NCBI GenBank assembly: GCA_029962745.1
Contig: CM057156.1
Coordinates: forward strand, 33,791,110-33,855,109
Reading direction: 5' to 3'
From: Echinometra lucunter
Lineage: Eukaryota; Echinodermata; Echinoidea; Camarodonta; Echinometridae
Length of the DNA: 64,000 bases
Shown: positions 1 through 11,313 of the stretch, piece after piece
Numbering within the stretch: position 1 is the stretch's first letter
Layout: each line of letters begins with the position of its first letter
Made by a program: the position numbers and the translations under genes
Notes under the pieces: model-generated
What the model saw: the letters and a program-made list of their open reading frames with translations, nothing else
What the model was told of the DNA's origin: nothing
Databases searched by the model: none

Positions 1-64
1 ATTCCGGAGAGATTTAGACCAAGAAGTAAAAACAAGGATGCTTCACAAGTATGTAGGTTACAAG
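1..64 (+). CDS. USP3: USP3 exon (partial, left edge of window)
   Basis: Reads [21 protein letters not shown] and ends in phase 1 at a GTAAGA donor. It matches the linker just before the DCL(R/Q)SF motif of USP3. The exon starts outside the window. Confidence 0.85.
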
Positions 65-3000
65 GTAAGAGCAAAACTTTAGGAGTACTAGGCATTGGTT
101 TCAGGTCATCAAAGTTCGTACAGTAATCTGAGAAGATAGTGTGTGCTTGAGAACATTTGGTTACACACCTTTAAACCACATTAAAAATGTGAGGGATGGG
201 GTAATTTGGCACTGGGAAGCTCAAAAACAATTCATTGTAACAATAAATGAGTAGATGAAAGGCAGAAGAAAAAAATCACCAAGGAAATCTCACTGTTACA
301 CTAGCAAATCCAATAGCAAGTTCCAGTTGTTTATAAATTGTTATTCAATTATTTTGGCACTTGAAATTTGTGGGGAATCTGAACCACTTACAAAATTCTC
401 AAAATGTTTCTGGTTACAGAAATCATTGATTTATTTTTGTAGGGGGGGGGGATGGTGAAGGCTATGCACTGCCCTTAGTTCGAAATGAATTTCATAAATA
501 TTCAACACTACCTTATTTTTCAATTTACACTCGTGATCCACTGATATGAGTGAATCACATCTTCTAAAAGACTAAACATTGTTAGCAAAAAGAAAGATAA
601 AAACTGCCTTTGTTGACACTGTATCAGCATGAGATATAGAATGTGATTTTGATTGTATGTCTTGTTTCCTTCCTGCATTTAGATTGTCTACAGAGTTTCA
701 TTGAGGTAGAGGAACTGGAGGAGTCAGAACATTACATGTGTCCAAAGTGTCAACAAAGACAACCATCAACCAAGAAATTCTGGCTCAAAGCTATTCCAAA
801 TGTAAGACCTAGTGCATTTTACTAATGGGGATGTACATTTAATTGGTACCGTTGAAAAAAAATAATCAGGGCCCCGTAACACATAGATTTGCAATCAATC
901 GCTAAGTTGTAACAGCCAATCAAAACCATTGTTTCATGCGCATTTCGTTCAAAAAGGTGACCCTGTTTGTTTTTTTTTGCTTTCCAGTAAGTTATATGTG
1001 TTAAGGTGTTGCGTAGTTGGATGGTATTAAGAACCTGAGAGAGATGATATATTGAAAGGGAGAGGGAGAATGATGAAAAAGGAGGATAGAAGGAGTTAGT
1101 GATGAAAAAATAGTGCAGAGAAGAGCAAATGAAAGTGAAAAATACTGCCTTGTTGCTAACCCTACGAAAATCTTCATTTCTCATGAAGGTGCTATGTATA
1201 CATCTAAAGCGATTCACATGGACAGGGTTTCTACGATCCAAGATTGACACCTATGTACAGTTTCCTATGAAGGGCTTAGATATACAACCATACATGCTGG
1301 GACCAGAGGGTAAAGACCAGGTAAGATTTTGTTATCCAGCACTTTAATTTTAATTTTCCTGGGACTTCTTTTTTTCTTCTATTGAGTACAGTCCTCTTTA
1401 GAGTATAGTCGTATTCTGGGCTTTATCTCGTCAAAAGATACAGGGATTAGAGTTGGCACTGACGTTGAGTTTTTTGAAGGTTTAAGGTCAATGTTACTTA
1501 TAACAATGAGACACAGAGGTTAGAGTTAGTATTGCCGTAGAGTTTTTGTAAGGTTTAGGGTTAATGTTACTTATAACAATGAAACACAGGGGTTAGAGTT
1601 GGCATTGCTGTTGAGTTTTTGTAAAGTTTAAAGACACTCGGTTGTGGGCTTTCATTAGGAATTTGACACCATTGGTGCTTACCCAGTAACAGGTGTTGTC
1701 CATTACCCAGAGATTTTTATGACCAACAGACCTTATGTAATGCTCTGTATATTCTACCTTTTGCCCCATATGGCAAAGTCATTATCTCACTTTCCCTGGC
1801 CTGAGAATGCCCGAAGCAGGCCGAAGAATGTTTATGGTGGGACAGCTTGTTTTGCTGTGCTCCAGAAATGTAGCTCTATTATAGGTATTTCCAGTGCTTT
1901 TCACAAAGTCTGGTGTCAGCAAATTATGATTCACTCTCCATGAAAGCCCACGACTGAATGTCTTTAAGGTCGGTGTAACTTATAGCAATGAAATACAGGG
2001 GTTAGAGTTAGCATTGCGGTTGAGTTTTTGGAAGGTTTTAGGCTTGATTTAACTTATAGCAATGGGTCCAAGGAAGAACTCAACAAGTATAGAAAACTGA
2101 CAACATAGCAATTGTTCTTGGAGCATATGTCATAAAATCCTAAGATTATTTTTGTCTGCTAAAGGACAGAAAGGCTCATTGCCCCTCAGGCTCCTAACAG
2201 ATGAATTCCTCTTCCAAACACCAAATGCATCCTCTTGATCTAAATATGGTTCTTGATCAATGTGACTTGATATTCAATAACAACAGGGATCCATGAAAAG
2301 ATGCATGAATCAGTTTTCAATTACAAAAATATGCAACATGAGCATCTTTCTCTTTTTGCCAAAATCTACTGGGACCTATTGTAAGAAAATGTAGCATAAA
2401 TTTGATATGACAATGCAGCACAGAATCTGTGAATAAAATGGATGTTTTGCATTTGACTGTGAGCTTCAAAACCTCATACTCTCTGGATGTGGTTAATTGT
2501 TCTAAAAAATTGCTGCTGCAAAACAGAATGTGATATGTATAGTGCACTTCACTGGAGACCAGTGGTACATGCAGCTGCTGTTCTGTCACCCAACCTTGCC
2601 TTGTATTTACACATGAAATGATTTGCATTTTGCTGTGACAGCTTTTTGAAGTGGTTTACCAGTTCACATGTTAACAAGGCTTGAAAGATTGTAATGCTTA
2701 CTTTTGCCTCCTGAAATTCCCCTTGATTTAAAACAACTGTCTAAAGAGGAAATGAGACTGTAATCAAATCGTACTGTCTAAGGAAATGTCAGTTGTTCCC
2801 TGCATGTGTCAGATTTGCAAAGCTTTGTGGTTTATGGGAAACTGTTGTCATAATTTGTCAGTTGTTATACAAGTGAGTAAATATAGATTTAGGAAAACTC
2901 GACTAAATGGTGAGCGTAGATTCTCTATACTTTTGTGAGATATTTAGGCAGTGCCTTACTTTAACGGGTCCTTGCTCTTACATGTCAGCTTTAAAACCTC

Positions 3001-6000
3001 CCAAAACAAACAGGGGACACATGCATTGAATTCTTTAATTTAAATCCACATCCCTTCATAAAGACTTGCTTACATATGGAGCTGAAGATGACTGTGGTAA
3101 CCTTAACCCTTGTGAGCCCTAAGTTGGTAGTGTGGAGCTCAGGGCTGCATTTCTCGAAACCGTCATAAGTCTAACTTCTTGGACATCTCATTGAAATATG
3201 TGTTATAAAATCAACACACGTTTTAATGGGATGTCCATGAACTTAAATCTATGACGGTTTCAAGAAATGCAGTCCTGATTTACAAGATTCAGAAGTAGCT
3301 TGAATGTGTTCACACTCAACATCCACATGGTTCATTATGATGATAGGAATGGTGTCTTCAATGTGATTTCCCCCCTATTTTTTTTTCCTTTGCAGTGTCA
3401 GGATGAGAATGTGAGCACAACACTTTATGATTTAGCTGCAGTTATTGTACATCAAGGATCAGGGTGAGTCTAGTAATTACTGGATAGTATAGTACTCAGA
3501 GATAAAAATGTTATTTAGTGACTCTCCACCACAAAACGAACAATAAGTCAGAAATTTTACATCTTTTTGATTTTAATATAGTTTGAAAGCTTGGACTCTA
3601 AGCTTTTGAATGATATAATATATAGCTTGCCATGCCAAGCTATAAATAAAAAACAGGATGAGAATGAGAGCTTGTCAGACAGGCTAATCACCAGAATAGA
3701 AGAGAAAACAGGATGTAAAGAGGGCATGACCATTCAGGAATGCCATAAGGGTGTCCTATTGTCTGTATCACTAAAATTTGAATGAATTGAATATGAAGGG
3801 ATTATCAGATTAGGCTCAAACTTGGAATAGTTTCAAAGGAGAATACTTCTTTTCTTGCTTAGAGTTTCAAAGGCAAGGGTGAATAAACTATTATGTACAC
3901 TTGTTAATGTGAAGGTTTTACCCAACATGCTGACATGCTTATATCTAAAAATTCCCCTGAAATGGTAATTTCAAATCAAAGAAAAAACATGTTTCTACTT
4001 TGCAGATGGCTCCCAAATTTGGTCAGAAAGCAGATCAATAAATGAACTATCAGAAAATATTGAAAACCTAAAATAAGCTTTTTTAACCCCACACTCTATT
4101 TTTGCTGTTTACTCTAAAACTCCCATTGTGACTTATTGGTTGTTTTGTGATGGAGGGTCACATAGATATTAAACCACCTACAACCATGAAGAAGGGNNNN
4201 NNNNNNNNNNNNNNNNNNNNNNNNNNNNNNNNNNNNNNNNNNNNNNNNNNNNNNNNNNNNNNNNNNNNNNNNNNNNNNNNNNNNNNNNNNNNNNNNNNNN
4301 NNNNNNNNNNNNNNNNNNNNNNNNNNNNNNNNNNNNNNNNNNNNNNNNNNNNNNNNNNNNNNNNNNNNNNNNNNNNNNNNNNNNNNNNNNNNNNNNNNNN
4401 NNNNNNNNNNNNNNNNNNNNNNNNNNNNNNNNNNNNNNNNNNNNNNNNNNNNNNNNNNNNNNNNNNNNNNNNNNNNNNNNNNNNNNNNNNNNNNNNNNNN
4501 NNNNNNNNNNNNNNNNNNNNNNNNNNNNNNNNNNNNNNNNNNNNNNNNNNNNNNNNNNNNNNNNNNNNNNNNNNNNNNNNNNNNNNNNNNNNNNNNNNNN
4601 NNNNNNNNNNNNNNNNNNNNNNNNNNNNNNNNNNNNNNNNNNNNNNNNNNNNNNNNNNNNNNNNNNNNNNNNNNNNNNNNNNNNNNNNNNNNNNNNCATC
4701 ATTAGAGCAACGCTTGAGAGAGGTTGAAATTGATCTTCTTGTTTGTCAAATCTGTTCTAAAAACGGACAAATTTTTGAAAGGGATTACTTGTAATCCACT
4801 AAATCTTCTTTTTTTGCATAACAGTGTTTAGTGTGATCACTATCAAATACATATAGTTCACAATGTATCTTTTTTTTTCAATCATTCTACAGAATTGATT
4901 TTAAATGACTGCAAAATCATGTGCAATTTATCTTCCTCTTTCTTATATATCTGAAAGATGTATTTATAGGCAACGGCATCCATTTATATTTGATTAGCGA
5001 CTGTTGCATATTCTGATCAACTTTTAACAAGATTTAATTGGAAATGTAGCTCAGATGAGCTTTTGATTGCCTCGGGTCTCTCATACTTTATTCTTTTCTT
5101 TGATTGTAAGTCCCACATGTAATCAGCTGAGAGATTAACATAATTCTACGAAGCTTACAAAATGAGCCCTTCTCTTTTCTTTTTTTACTTCTATTTGATG
5201 AATCAATTAATGCCCACCTAAAACAAAATGATGAATGGCTCTGTTTTGCATGTATTCGGTATCTGTATTAGATTTGCAAATTTTGGATCTGGAGTTAGCA
5301 TCAGGCCCTTGTTTATGTTAGGTTCTGCACTCATGTACTCCCAACAGTTTCTGTCACACACAACCCCTTTTTACTGTGTAGTAGATCTCTTTCTTCCAAA
5401 ATATGAATGTGAAAGGTTGTTTTGGAAGGGCATACAATGATGAATTCATTCAAAGAGATTTCCTGTTCCACTTATATAAAAAAAAAAAAAATAATGCATT
5501 CAAACATATTTCTTGTTTATTGTATATTTAGTGATGAATGCATTTAAACAGATTTCATGTTTATTTATTCTTCACAGGGCTGGTGCTGGACACTATATAG
5601 CCTTTGCAGTCAACAATGGTAAATCATAATGTATACTCTGATTCTTTTCTGGGGCAGTATAAGTAGACCAGGGAAAAAATTAATAAAATTTTTTCCGGGG
5701 CTACTTTTTGAGCCCATCCGCCCGAATTTTCTACATTGTATTACAGTTTACATTGGACCCTATGAGAATTACAGGGGCTCTTTTTTAGTTTTCCAGGGCT
5801 CTTTTTGGCATTTCGGGGGCAAATTTGCCCCGAGCCCCCGTGTATTTTTTTCCCTGGTATAGACAAAAGAGAATTCAATCACTTAAATGTCAGTAATATT
5901 TTTTCAAAACAAGTTGTATATTGTTCTGTTTTTTTAAGTGACTAATGAACACAGAGATGAAATGATGACCCACATTGGGATCTGAATTTATGGTAGTACA

Positions 6001-6842
6001 AAATACTCCTTTGTGAAAATGTTCAACTTTGACCCTATCAGTTGTGTATCACAGATTCAATAGAAGCTTGAATTCTGGGAGTAGGTGATAAATGATTTGT
6101 GAGCTTTCTCATTCCTCTGATGTCAGTTTGGAAAGAATTTCATAGTAAAACTCTCCAAAAGGAATAATTTTCAAATGCCTTCATATTCAGAATATGACAA
6201 GAAACAGTTTGATTGTTTGGCTTGAACATTCACATGTAGTCCCATGCACTCATTTCCGTGTGCAGTGCATGTGCTTTTCAACAAGATTGATTTCTTTTCA
6301 TTATGATGATTTCATAATCCTAAGGTATAAATTAAGTTTTATTTTACTACTTAACTGTCCTGGTACAGCTGCTTTGAAACAATTTCTTTCACATTGTAAT
6401 AGCATGACCAGAACTCCAGATTATTTTTTAACATGAAAAACCAGTTAGAGACAGATAGGATGAATTAACAAACATCTTACAGCAAATCCTTGTTAGACAA
6501 TGTCAGTGTTATATGTTACATGCAACTGATATCATATTTCTGTGTGAAAGTGAAATATTCCCTTGTTAGGAAGTTGGATACTACAAGCTTGTAGGGAAGG
6601 AAATGCTCCTGATTTAAATTCAAACTAGTAAGGTTTGTAGTACATTTTCTCAACATTTTCTTTGCTTCTTTCCATGTGCAAACACAGGTCAGTGGTACTG
6701 CTTCAACGATAGTACAGTGACCCTAGTGGAGGAGAAAGTCATCTCCCGGTGCAAGGCTTACATCCTGTTCTATGTCAGTCGCCAATTCAAGGACGATTTC
6801 CTCTCCTTCTCTAGTATCCACAATGGAAACATTCCATCATAG
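1..6842 (+). CDS. USP3: USP3-like ubiquitin carboxyl-terminal hydrolase, 3' part (6 coding exons)
   Basis: Spliced exons 1-64, 683-801, 1189-1320, 3396-3463, 5578-5618 and 6688-6842 join in frame to 192 residues plus a stop. The product is the C-terminal half of a USP (peptidase C19) domain, which removes ubiquitin from substrates. USP3 in vertebrates is a chromatin-linked deubiquitinase acting on histones H2A and H2B. Visible family marks are the CPKC zinc-ribbon half, [22 protein letters not shown], the catalytic His box GAGHYIAF and the NDSTVTLV box with the third catalytic-site residue. Residue order and spacing match vertebrate USP3 better than other USPs, with the same C-terminal AYILFYV ending. 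The catalytic Cys box and the N-terminal UBP zinc finger lie left of the window. A 500-N gap sits in the fourth complete intron. The closest alternatives are USP22/44/49-type paralogues, which I consider less likely. Confidence 0.93.
683..801 (+). CDS. USP3: USP3 exon with DCLQSF and CPKC motifs
   Basis: Acceptor TTTAG, donor GTAAGA, entered in phase 1 and left in phase 0. Encodes [20 protein letters not shown] and then PKC, the second half of the USP zinc ribbon, followed by [12 protein letters not shown]. Confidence 0.93.
802..1188 (+). other. USP3 intron
   Basis: Intron with GTAAGA donor. It holds an interspersed-repeat-like stretch near 868-945 (GGGCCCCGTAACACA onward) and no other recognisable feature. 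Confidence 0.6.
1189..1320 (+). CDS. USP3: USP3 exon with VLCIHLKRF motif
   Basis: Forty-four whole codons between an AAG acceptor and a GTAAGA donor. VLCIHLKRF is the conserved USP strand leading to the catalytic His region. It is followed by [16 protein letters not shown], aligned with the corresponding USP3 segment. Confidence 0.93.
1436..2062 (+). repeat. Tandem ~77-bp repeat array in USP3 intron, interrupted by a MITE
   Basis: Units of the form GGGGTTAGAGTTGGCATTG ... GAGTTTTTG ... TTATAACAATGA recur at about 1436-1627 and resume at about 1967-2062. The array is split by the TTAA-flanked insertion at 1632-1963, so the array is older than the insertion. Confidence 0.7.
1628..1967. mobile_element. 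TTAA-flanked MITE with ~26-bp terminal inverted repeats
   Basis: Left end AAAGACACTCGGTTGTGGGC and right end GCCCACGACTGAATGTCTTT are imperfect inverted repeats. The body is bounded on both sides by TTAA (1628-1631 and 1964-1967), as expected of piggyBac-type insertion. It splits a tandem array. No coding capacity is seen. Confidence 0.75.
2063..3140. other. USP3 intron, unique sequence
   Basis: AT-rich intronic sequence between exons 1189-1320 and 3396-3463. I see no gene or clear repeat here. Confidence 0.5.
3141..3276. mobile_element. Palindromic hairpin MITE, family A (copy 1, diverged)
   Basis: A near-complete inverted repeat. Left arm GGGCTGCATTTCTCGAAACC and CATAAGTCTAACTTCTTGGAC are mirrored by GGACATCCATT-type sequence and GACGGTTTCAAGAAATGCAG on the right. 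Other copies are at 31879, 37067 and 61427. Confidence 0.8.
3396..3463 (+). CDS. USP3: USP3 exon with [13 protein letters not shown]
   Basis: Acceptor TTTGCAG, donor GTGAGT, leaving in phase 2. Encodes [13 protein letters not shown], the strand just before the catalytic His loop of C19 peptidases. Confidence 0.92.
3464..4196. other. USP3 intron before the N gap
   Basis: Intronic sequence with no recognised element. Short open frames here (for example 3591-3785) show no conserved motif. Confidence 0.5.
4197..4696. other. Assembly gap (500 N)
   Basis: Exactly 500 N within a USP3 intron. The flanks (…ATGAAGAAGGG and CATCATTAGAGC…) share no overlap, so missing sequence is possible. The size is a placeholder. 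Confidence 0.99.
4697..5577. other. USP3 intron after the N gap
   Basis: AT-rich intron. Two short direct copies of AATGCATTCAAACAUAT-like sequence occur just before the 41-nt exon (about 5440-5560). Nothing else is recognised. Confidence 0.45.
5578..5618 (+). CDS. USP3: USP3 41-nt micro-exon carrying the catalytic His
   Basis: A short exon (TTCACAG acceptor, GTAAAT donor) encoding [16 protein letters not shown] contains the catalytic histidine. Phase 2 in and phase 1 out fit both neighbours. Confidence 0.9.
5667..5860. mobile_element. MITE with ACCAGGGAAAAAA termini
   Basis: Left end ACCAGGGAAAAAATT and right end TTTTTTTCCCTGGT are inverted repeats around about 190 bp containing GGGGCTCTTTTT and GAGCCCCCG motifs. 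It is non-coding and lies in a USP3 intron. Confidence 0.7.
5870..6687. other. USP3 last intron, remaining sequence
   Basis: Unique AT-rich intronic sequence up to the AACACAG acceptor. No other element is recognised. Confidence 0.45.
6688..6842 (+). CDS. USP3: USP3 last coding exon with stop
   Basis: Acceptor AACACAG. Encodes [13 protein letters not shown], where NDS holds the third catalytic-site residue, then [12 protein letters not shown] and a tail of about 20 residues ending in a TAG stop at 6840-6842. Confidence 0.93.
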
Positions 6843-7945
6843 TCACCTGATCACTCACATGATCAGTCTCCAAAGCATAGATGATAGCATGGACAAGATC
6901 GCCTATATATATTTTTTTTAATGAATCGCTAGAAGACGATACAAGATGCGAATGTTGTTGTGATTGTTGTAATATCTTGGTAGGTATGTCGCAGTGATGG
7001 CTTGCTACACCCTATCCTTCAATGCATACAAGAAGGATTGATTCTTAAGGAGCTCTTGCTTGCTCATCCTGTTGCATGGTAATCGCTATGCCATTATCAA
7101 AAACTGTCTCCACATGGTAAACTATGTGCTTCGGAACCTGCTTAGGTTAGATTTTGATTCAAAGTAGATGACACCAATTAAAGCTATTTCAAACAGGTAA
7201 TTAATATGCTCTTTATAAGAGAATTAAGTGGTGAGGAATGTTAGGTAATTGTTAACATGACAACCAAGTTGTGTTTTTTTTCACATGGAGGTTAAAAAAT
7301 CATTTCCTAATTTAAATTTTCCAAAGGAAACAATAGTTTTATGTTGATATGATTTCTTGTGTTCAAACTGTTTAGACTGCATTATTCACATACTAATTAA
7401 CTACTAGAAATGTAGAATACATTCTCTAACAAATTTTAACGATACTCCTCTTTCTGAAGGGAAAAGTGATATTAGGTCTGCTCTGAAAAAACTAGTGCAA
7501 CTTGAAAGCATATAACAAGTCAAATGAGCTTCACATCTTGAAATCACTCATGAGGAGATGAAAACTGAAATCAGCACTTTATATTTACAGGCATTGGCAT
7601 CGTAGAGGAAAACAAGCATCAATTAAAATGCTAGTTTGTTTAAACATGAATGTTGGGGCAGTATATTATTTTGAGGTAGCAAATTTGTTATTTAAAAAAC
7701 CCTTACATATTTCATGACAGCACATGAATAGACATTTCTGGTTATATCTTTGAAATAACAAAAAATATCAAAGTATTCTCTTTCCGTGTACAAACAGTAA
7801 TACCAAACAAAAATGTGAACTTATTGGAATTACTTGATGAGATTTTTGTTACAGGAAGTCATGAAATGGAAATTTAGGACACCACATACCACTGCGTGGG
7901 ATTTGACTAATTTACCATATGATTAAGTAGATCTTGTATATCAGT

Positions 7946-8103
7946 GGGGCGTTTCATCAACATTTGTTGTCTGACAAGTTGTCAGATCTGACATCTTTCC
8001 TTGATTTTGACTGGCTGAGAAGCATCATTACTATGGCAAGAGTCGGATAAAACAGACTTTGTCGGATAAGACATCCAACAAGTCCTTTCATGAAACGCTC
8101 CCC
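7946..8103. mobile_element. MITE family B, GGGGCGTTTCATGAA-type termini (copy 1)
   Basis: Left GGGGCGTTTCATCAAC and right CATGAAACGCTCCCC form terminal inverted repeats. The interior has TTGATTTTGACTGGCTGAGA. Related copies lie at 24735 and 35869. It abuts another MITE at 8103. Confidence 0.75.
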
Positions 8104-8339
8104 AGGGTTGGTATTCTGAAAATTGTTTTATCTTTTATCTTATTTTCACTCTTTCCATTGTCATAACAAATTATGATGCCGAACTTGTGAATGGTTTGAA
8201 CTGCGCAAAATTGTGCCCATGGACCATGAGCATGCAAGTCATCAGTGCACACTGTAAGCCAATGTTGTATGCTATTTATGATTGATATAACAATTGAAAT
8301 AAGATAAAAGATAAAACAATTTTCAGAATACCGGCCCTG
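8103..8339. mobile_element. MITE with ~38-bp inverted termini (GGTATTCTGAAAATTG)
   Basis: Left CAGGGTTGGTATTCTGAAAA and right TTTTCAGAATACCGGCCCTG are inverted repeats that continue through TTGTTTTATCTTTTATCTTA. They flank about 150 bp of unrelated core. The element starts where the family B copy ends. Confidence 0.8.
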
Positions 8340-8986
8340 CATTATCCCCTTTTTTCCTCGGTGTGAGCAAGAACTAGCGATTATAGTTTGCCACTGTGTC
8401 AATGTTTATATTCAAAACTATGTCCAAGAGGAACATTCATCCGTCCATATTCATGTCTTGATTATCAGATTGAGTTCTTTTTATGTAATGTAAACATTAG
8501 TCATTAGAATGAAGTTGGGTACAAAATTAGGTACAAAATAGTTAAGAGTGGTCAGAAACGTAACATGCAGTCCAATTTTGAAATCTTTGATTTCTCCCGG
8601 GAGTATAATTTGGAAGTTATATTTACTTCTCATTATGATTTCTGATATGAGAATTCTTCTTTGTTATCTGATAACATGAGATTATTTAGCAGGTAATGTT
8701 TTTGTTTTGTGTTGGTTTTTTTTTTGAGAGAGGTATCTTATGGGACATGATTTAAGTTGCATTCTATTATAACCAGACTGATAAAGGGACAAGACAAAAG
8801 GGCAAAATGGAAAGGTCTTTTGGTTTTTTTTTGTTCAGCCTATTTCTCTTCTTTTATCTAATCATAGCCTTCATCTTTTGTCATTTTCATCTTGCTGTTC
8901 TCTATCCCTCATCTTATGGTCATATTGAGTTCTTGATGGTGAAATGGACTGAAAATTAAGAGGATGCATACAACTTTACAACTGCT

Positions 8987-9336
8987 TTAACCCATTAATA
9001 ACAGAATTTTACATAGTGTGGTTTGATCGAGTTGATACAGAGCCCTAAAAACATACCAAATACATGAGCATAGAGAGCAAAAGGTTCTACACATAGCACT
9101 AAAATCCTTAAATTGACAACATGATTAAAGAGTTCAGAATTGCTGTTTATCCAAGCTGATTAGCTTCTTTTTAACTTCTCAGTAAATTTTTCCATCAATT
9201 ATATCATTACAAATACAAGACTTTTTGCAAGAAAAATGTAGCTTAAAAAAAATAATAATAATAACTGGTTTTGCCAATTTGAAGAAGAAAGCTGATCAAA
9301 TTGGGCTTTTAATAATTCCCATCATGAATGGGTTTA
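8987..9336. mobile_element. TTAA-type MITE family D (diverged, internally deleted copy)
   Basis: Begins TTAACCCATTAATAACAG and ends CATCATGAATGGGTTTA. Internal blocks match the better-preserved copies at 13705 and 22083, such as CCAAATACATGAGCA and GCCAATTTGAAGAA. Confidence 0.75.
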
Positions 9337-9780
9337 CAAAGTTGAGAATATGTGGTAAACAACTTTACAAAAAAACCCTGTTGAGTTGAGGCTTCTCCGT
9401 TGAATGCTGGCAGATGTAGAAGATTTCACTGTAGAAGAAATTTACCAATCACAAAAAAATGAAAAAAAGGTTGCTGGTTCAGTGCCCACTGCACTATAAT
9501 CAAATTATGGATTTCTAATGTTATTTCGAAATACACACACAGTAAATGTGATATTGGCATGTAAGCGGGTTAGGCATCTTATCTTAATGTCGTTGTGCGA
9601 AAGAACGTGTCCGTAACGCAAAAAGGAAAAGTATCAAAAATTAAATTTTTCAAACAATGACTGATAATTTCATGGGTAGCATGTATACCTTTTAAATTGA
9701 TATACAATCTTCATGTGGCATGATCTTTGCTAAAATTGTATTCAAATATGTCAAAACAGACATTTAGATTTTTGGATTTT

Positions 9781-10488
9781 TATGCCTCCGCCCACCGAAG
9801 GTGGGTGCCGGAGGCATTATGTTTTCGGGTTGTCCGTCCGTCCCGTTTTCGTTCTCACGATAACTTAAGAACCATTTGACGGATCAACTTCAAACGTAGC
9901 TCATGTATGCATATGGGAGGGACAATGATCTGATTAGATTTTGGGGTCTCAAGGTCAAAGGTCAAAGGTCACAGAGGTCATTGTGTACATAGAAATGGTT
10001 CGTTCTCGCGATAACTACACAACCATTTGACGGATTAACTTCAAACGGAGTTCATGTATGCATATGAAAGGGACAATGATCTGATTAGAGTTTGGGGTCT
10101 CAAAGTCAAAGGTCAAAGGTCACAGAGGGTTATTATATGCATGAAAATTGCTTGTTCTTGCGATAACTACACAACCATTTGATGGATCAACTTCAAACGT
10201 AGCTCATGTATGCATATGGGAGGGACAATGATCTGATTAATTTTGGGGTCTCAAAGGTCAGAGGTCACAGAGGGTCATATCCATGAAAATTGCTTGTTCT
10301 TGCGATAACTTAACAACTCTGTGACAGTTCAACTTCAAACTTGGCTTATATTGGAGGGACAATGGTCTGATTAGATTTGGGGGTCACAAGGTCAAAGGTC
10401 AAGGTCAAAGATGTCATTGTATACATGAAAATATATAAATCAACATGAATGTGCCATATACTTCCGATCTGGCAATGGCGGAGGCATA
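9781..10488. mobile_element. Non-autonomous element of four ~150-bp tandem units (HINE/pearl-like)
   Basis: Ends are the perfect inverted repeat TATGCCTCCGCC / GGCGGAGGCATA. The left end also folds on itself (GCCTCCGCCCACC-GAA-GGTGGGTGCCGGAGGC). A short GTCCGTCCGTCC block follows, then four copies of a unit marked by AACCATTTGACGGATCAACT at about 9870, 10021, 10173 and 10312. Each unit carries AGGTCA half-sites. Short inverted ends, tandem core and tetranucleotide block recall the pearl/HINE elements of other invertebrates; this assignment is inference. Confidence 0.75.
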
Positions 10489-11295
10489 AATTTCGACCGT
10501 GTGCGGTCGAGGATTCATCTAGTTGTATTTTGCGTTCCAGACGCTTTCTTTCGCACAACAACATAAAGATAAAATGCCTTGGTCAACACATTTTTTGCGT
10601 GTTCGCCTGGAGTAGGGCTCTGTGGAACCAGTGTCCAAGATGGGTTCCATGGGGGCAAGATTGTGTTAGCCTTTCTTTTCTTCATCGATTTTGTACTTTT
10701 TTTGTGAGACGATAGGTACACTTTTAGTTTACTGTAAACCTTCTTTTGACAAGATGCTGAATATCGTGTAAAGGAAATGTTGCATCAAATTAGACCATAT
10801 TGAGTAATGGCAGATGGGATTTTAAAATGTGTATCATACAACAAAGATCCTCCCAGACAATATGCCCCATCAGCTTAGAGTATGTTGTGGGTCCTGTATG
10901 AAGGCCACTTTCTGCTCAATGGGGCAATTGGCAATCGAATACATAGTCATGTAACTTAATCGAGCTGCACACTTATTTTGCACCATTTCTGTTCTGACGA
11001 GAGCAGAGTCACTGTAGTTACAAATGAACATTAGAAGAAACTGTTGACTTTATTTGTTCAATGTTAAACTGGTTGGTTGCATTTGAGTTCTTGAAATAGT
11101 TGTCATTGCTGGTTAATGTTCATGATGATTGTAGCATGTTAGATATGGCATTTCTCTTGTTACATTTCAACCTCCAATCATGATGAAACCAAGCTAATGC
11201 TTCTAACTTACACCAAGATATTGTAGAATTAAGCACATGTTTGACTGTAATAATAATCCCCGTGAGGAGTTAACTGGATACGTAAACCAGAGGTG

Positions 11296-11313
11296 GGGGG
11301 GGGGGGGGGGGTC
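11296..11313. repeat. Poly-G tract
   Basis: Uninterrupted G run in the region downstream of USP3, one of more than 20 such tracts in the window. Confidence 0.9.

Noticed and set aside
4147..4794. 215-codon open frame on the plus strand
   Set aside because: Runs through the 500-N gap; the readable ends are intronic.
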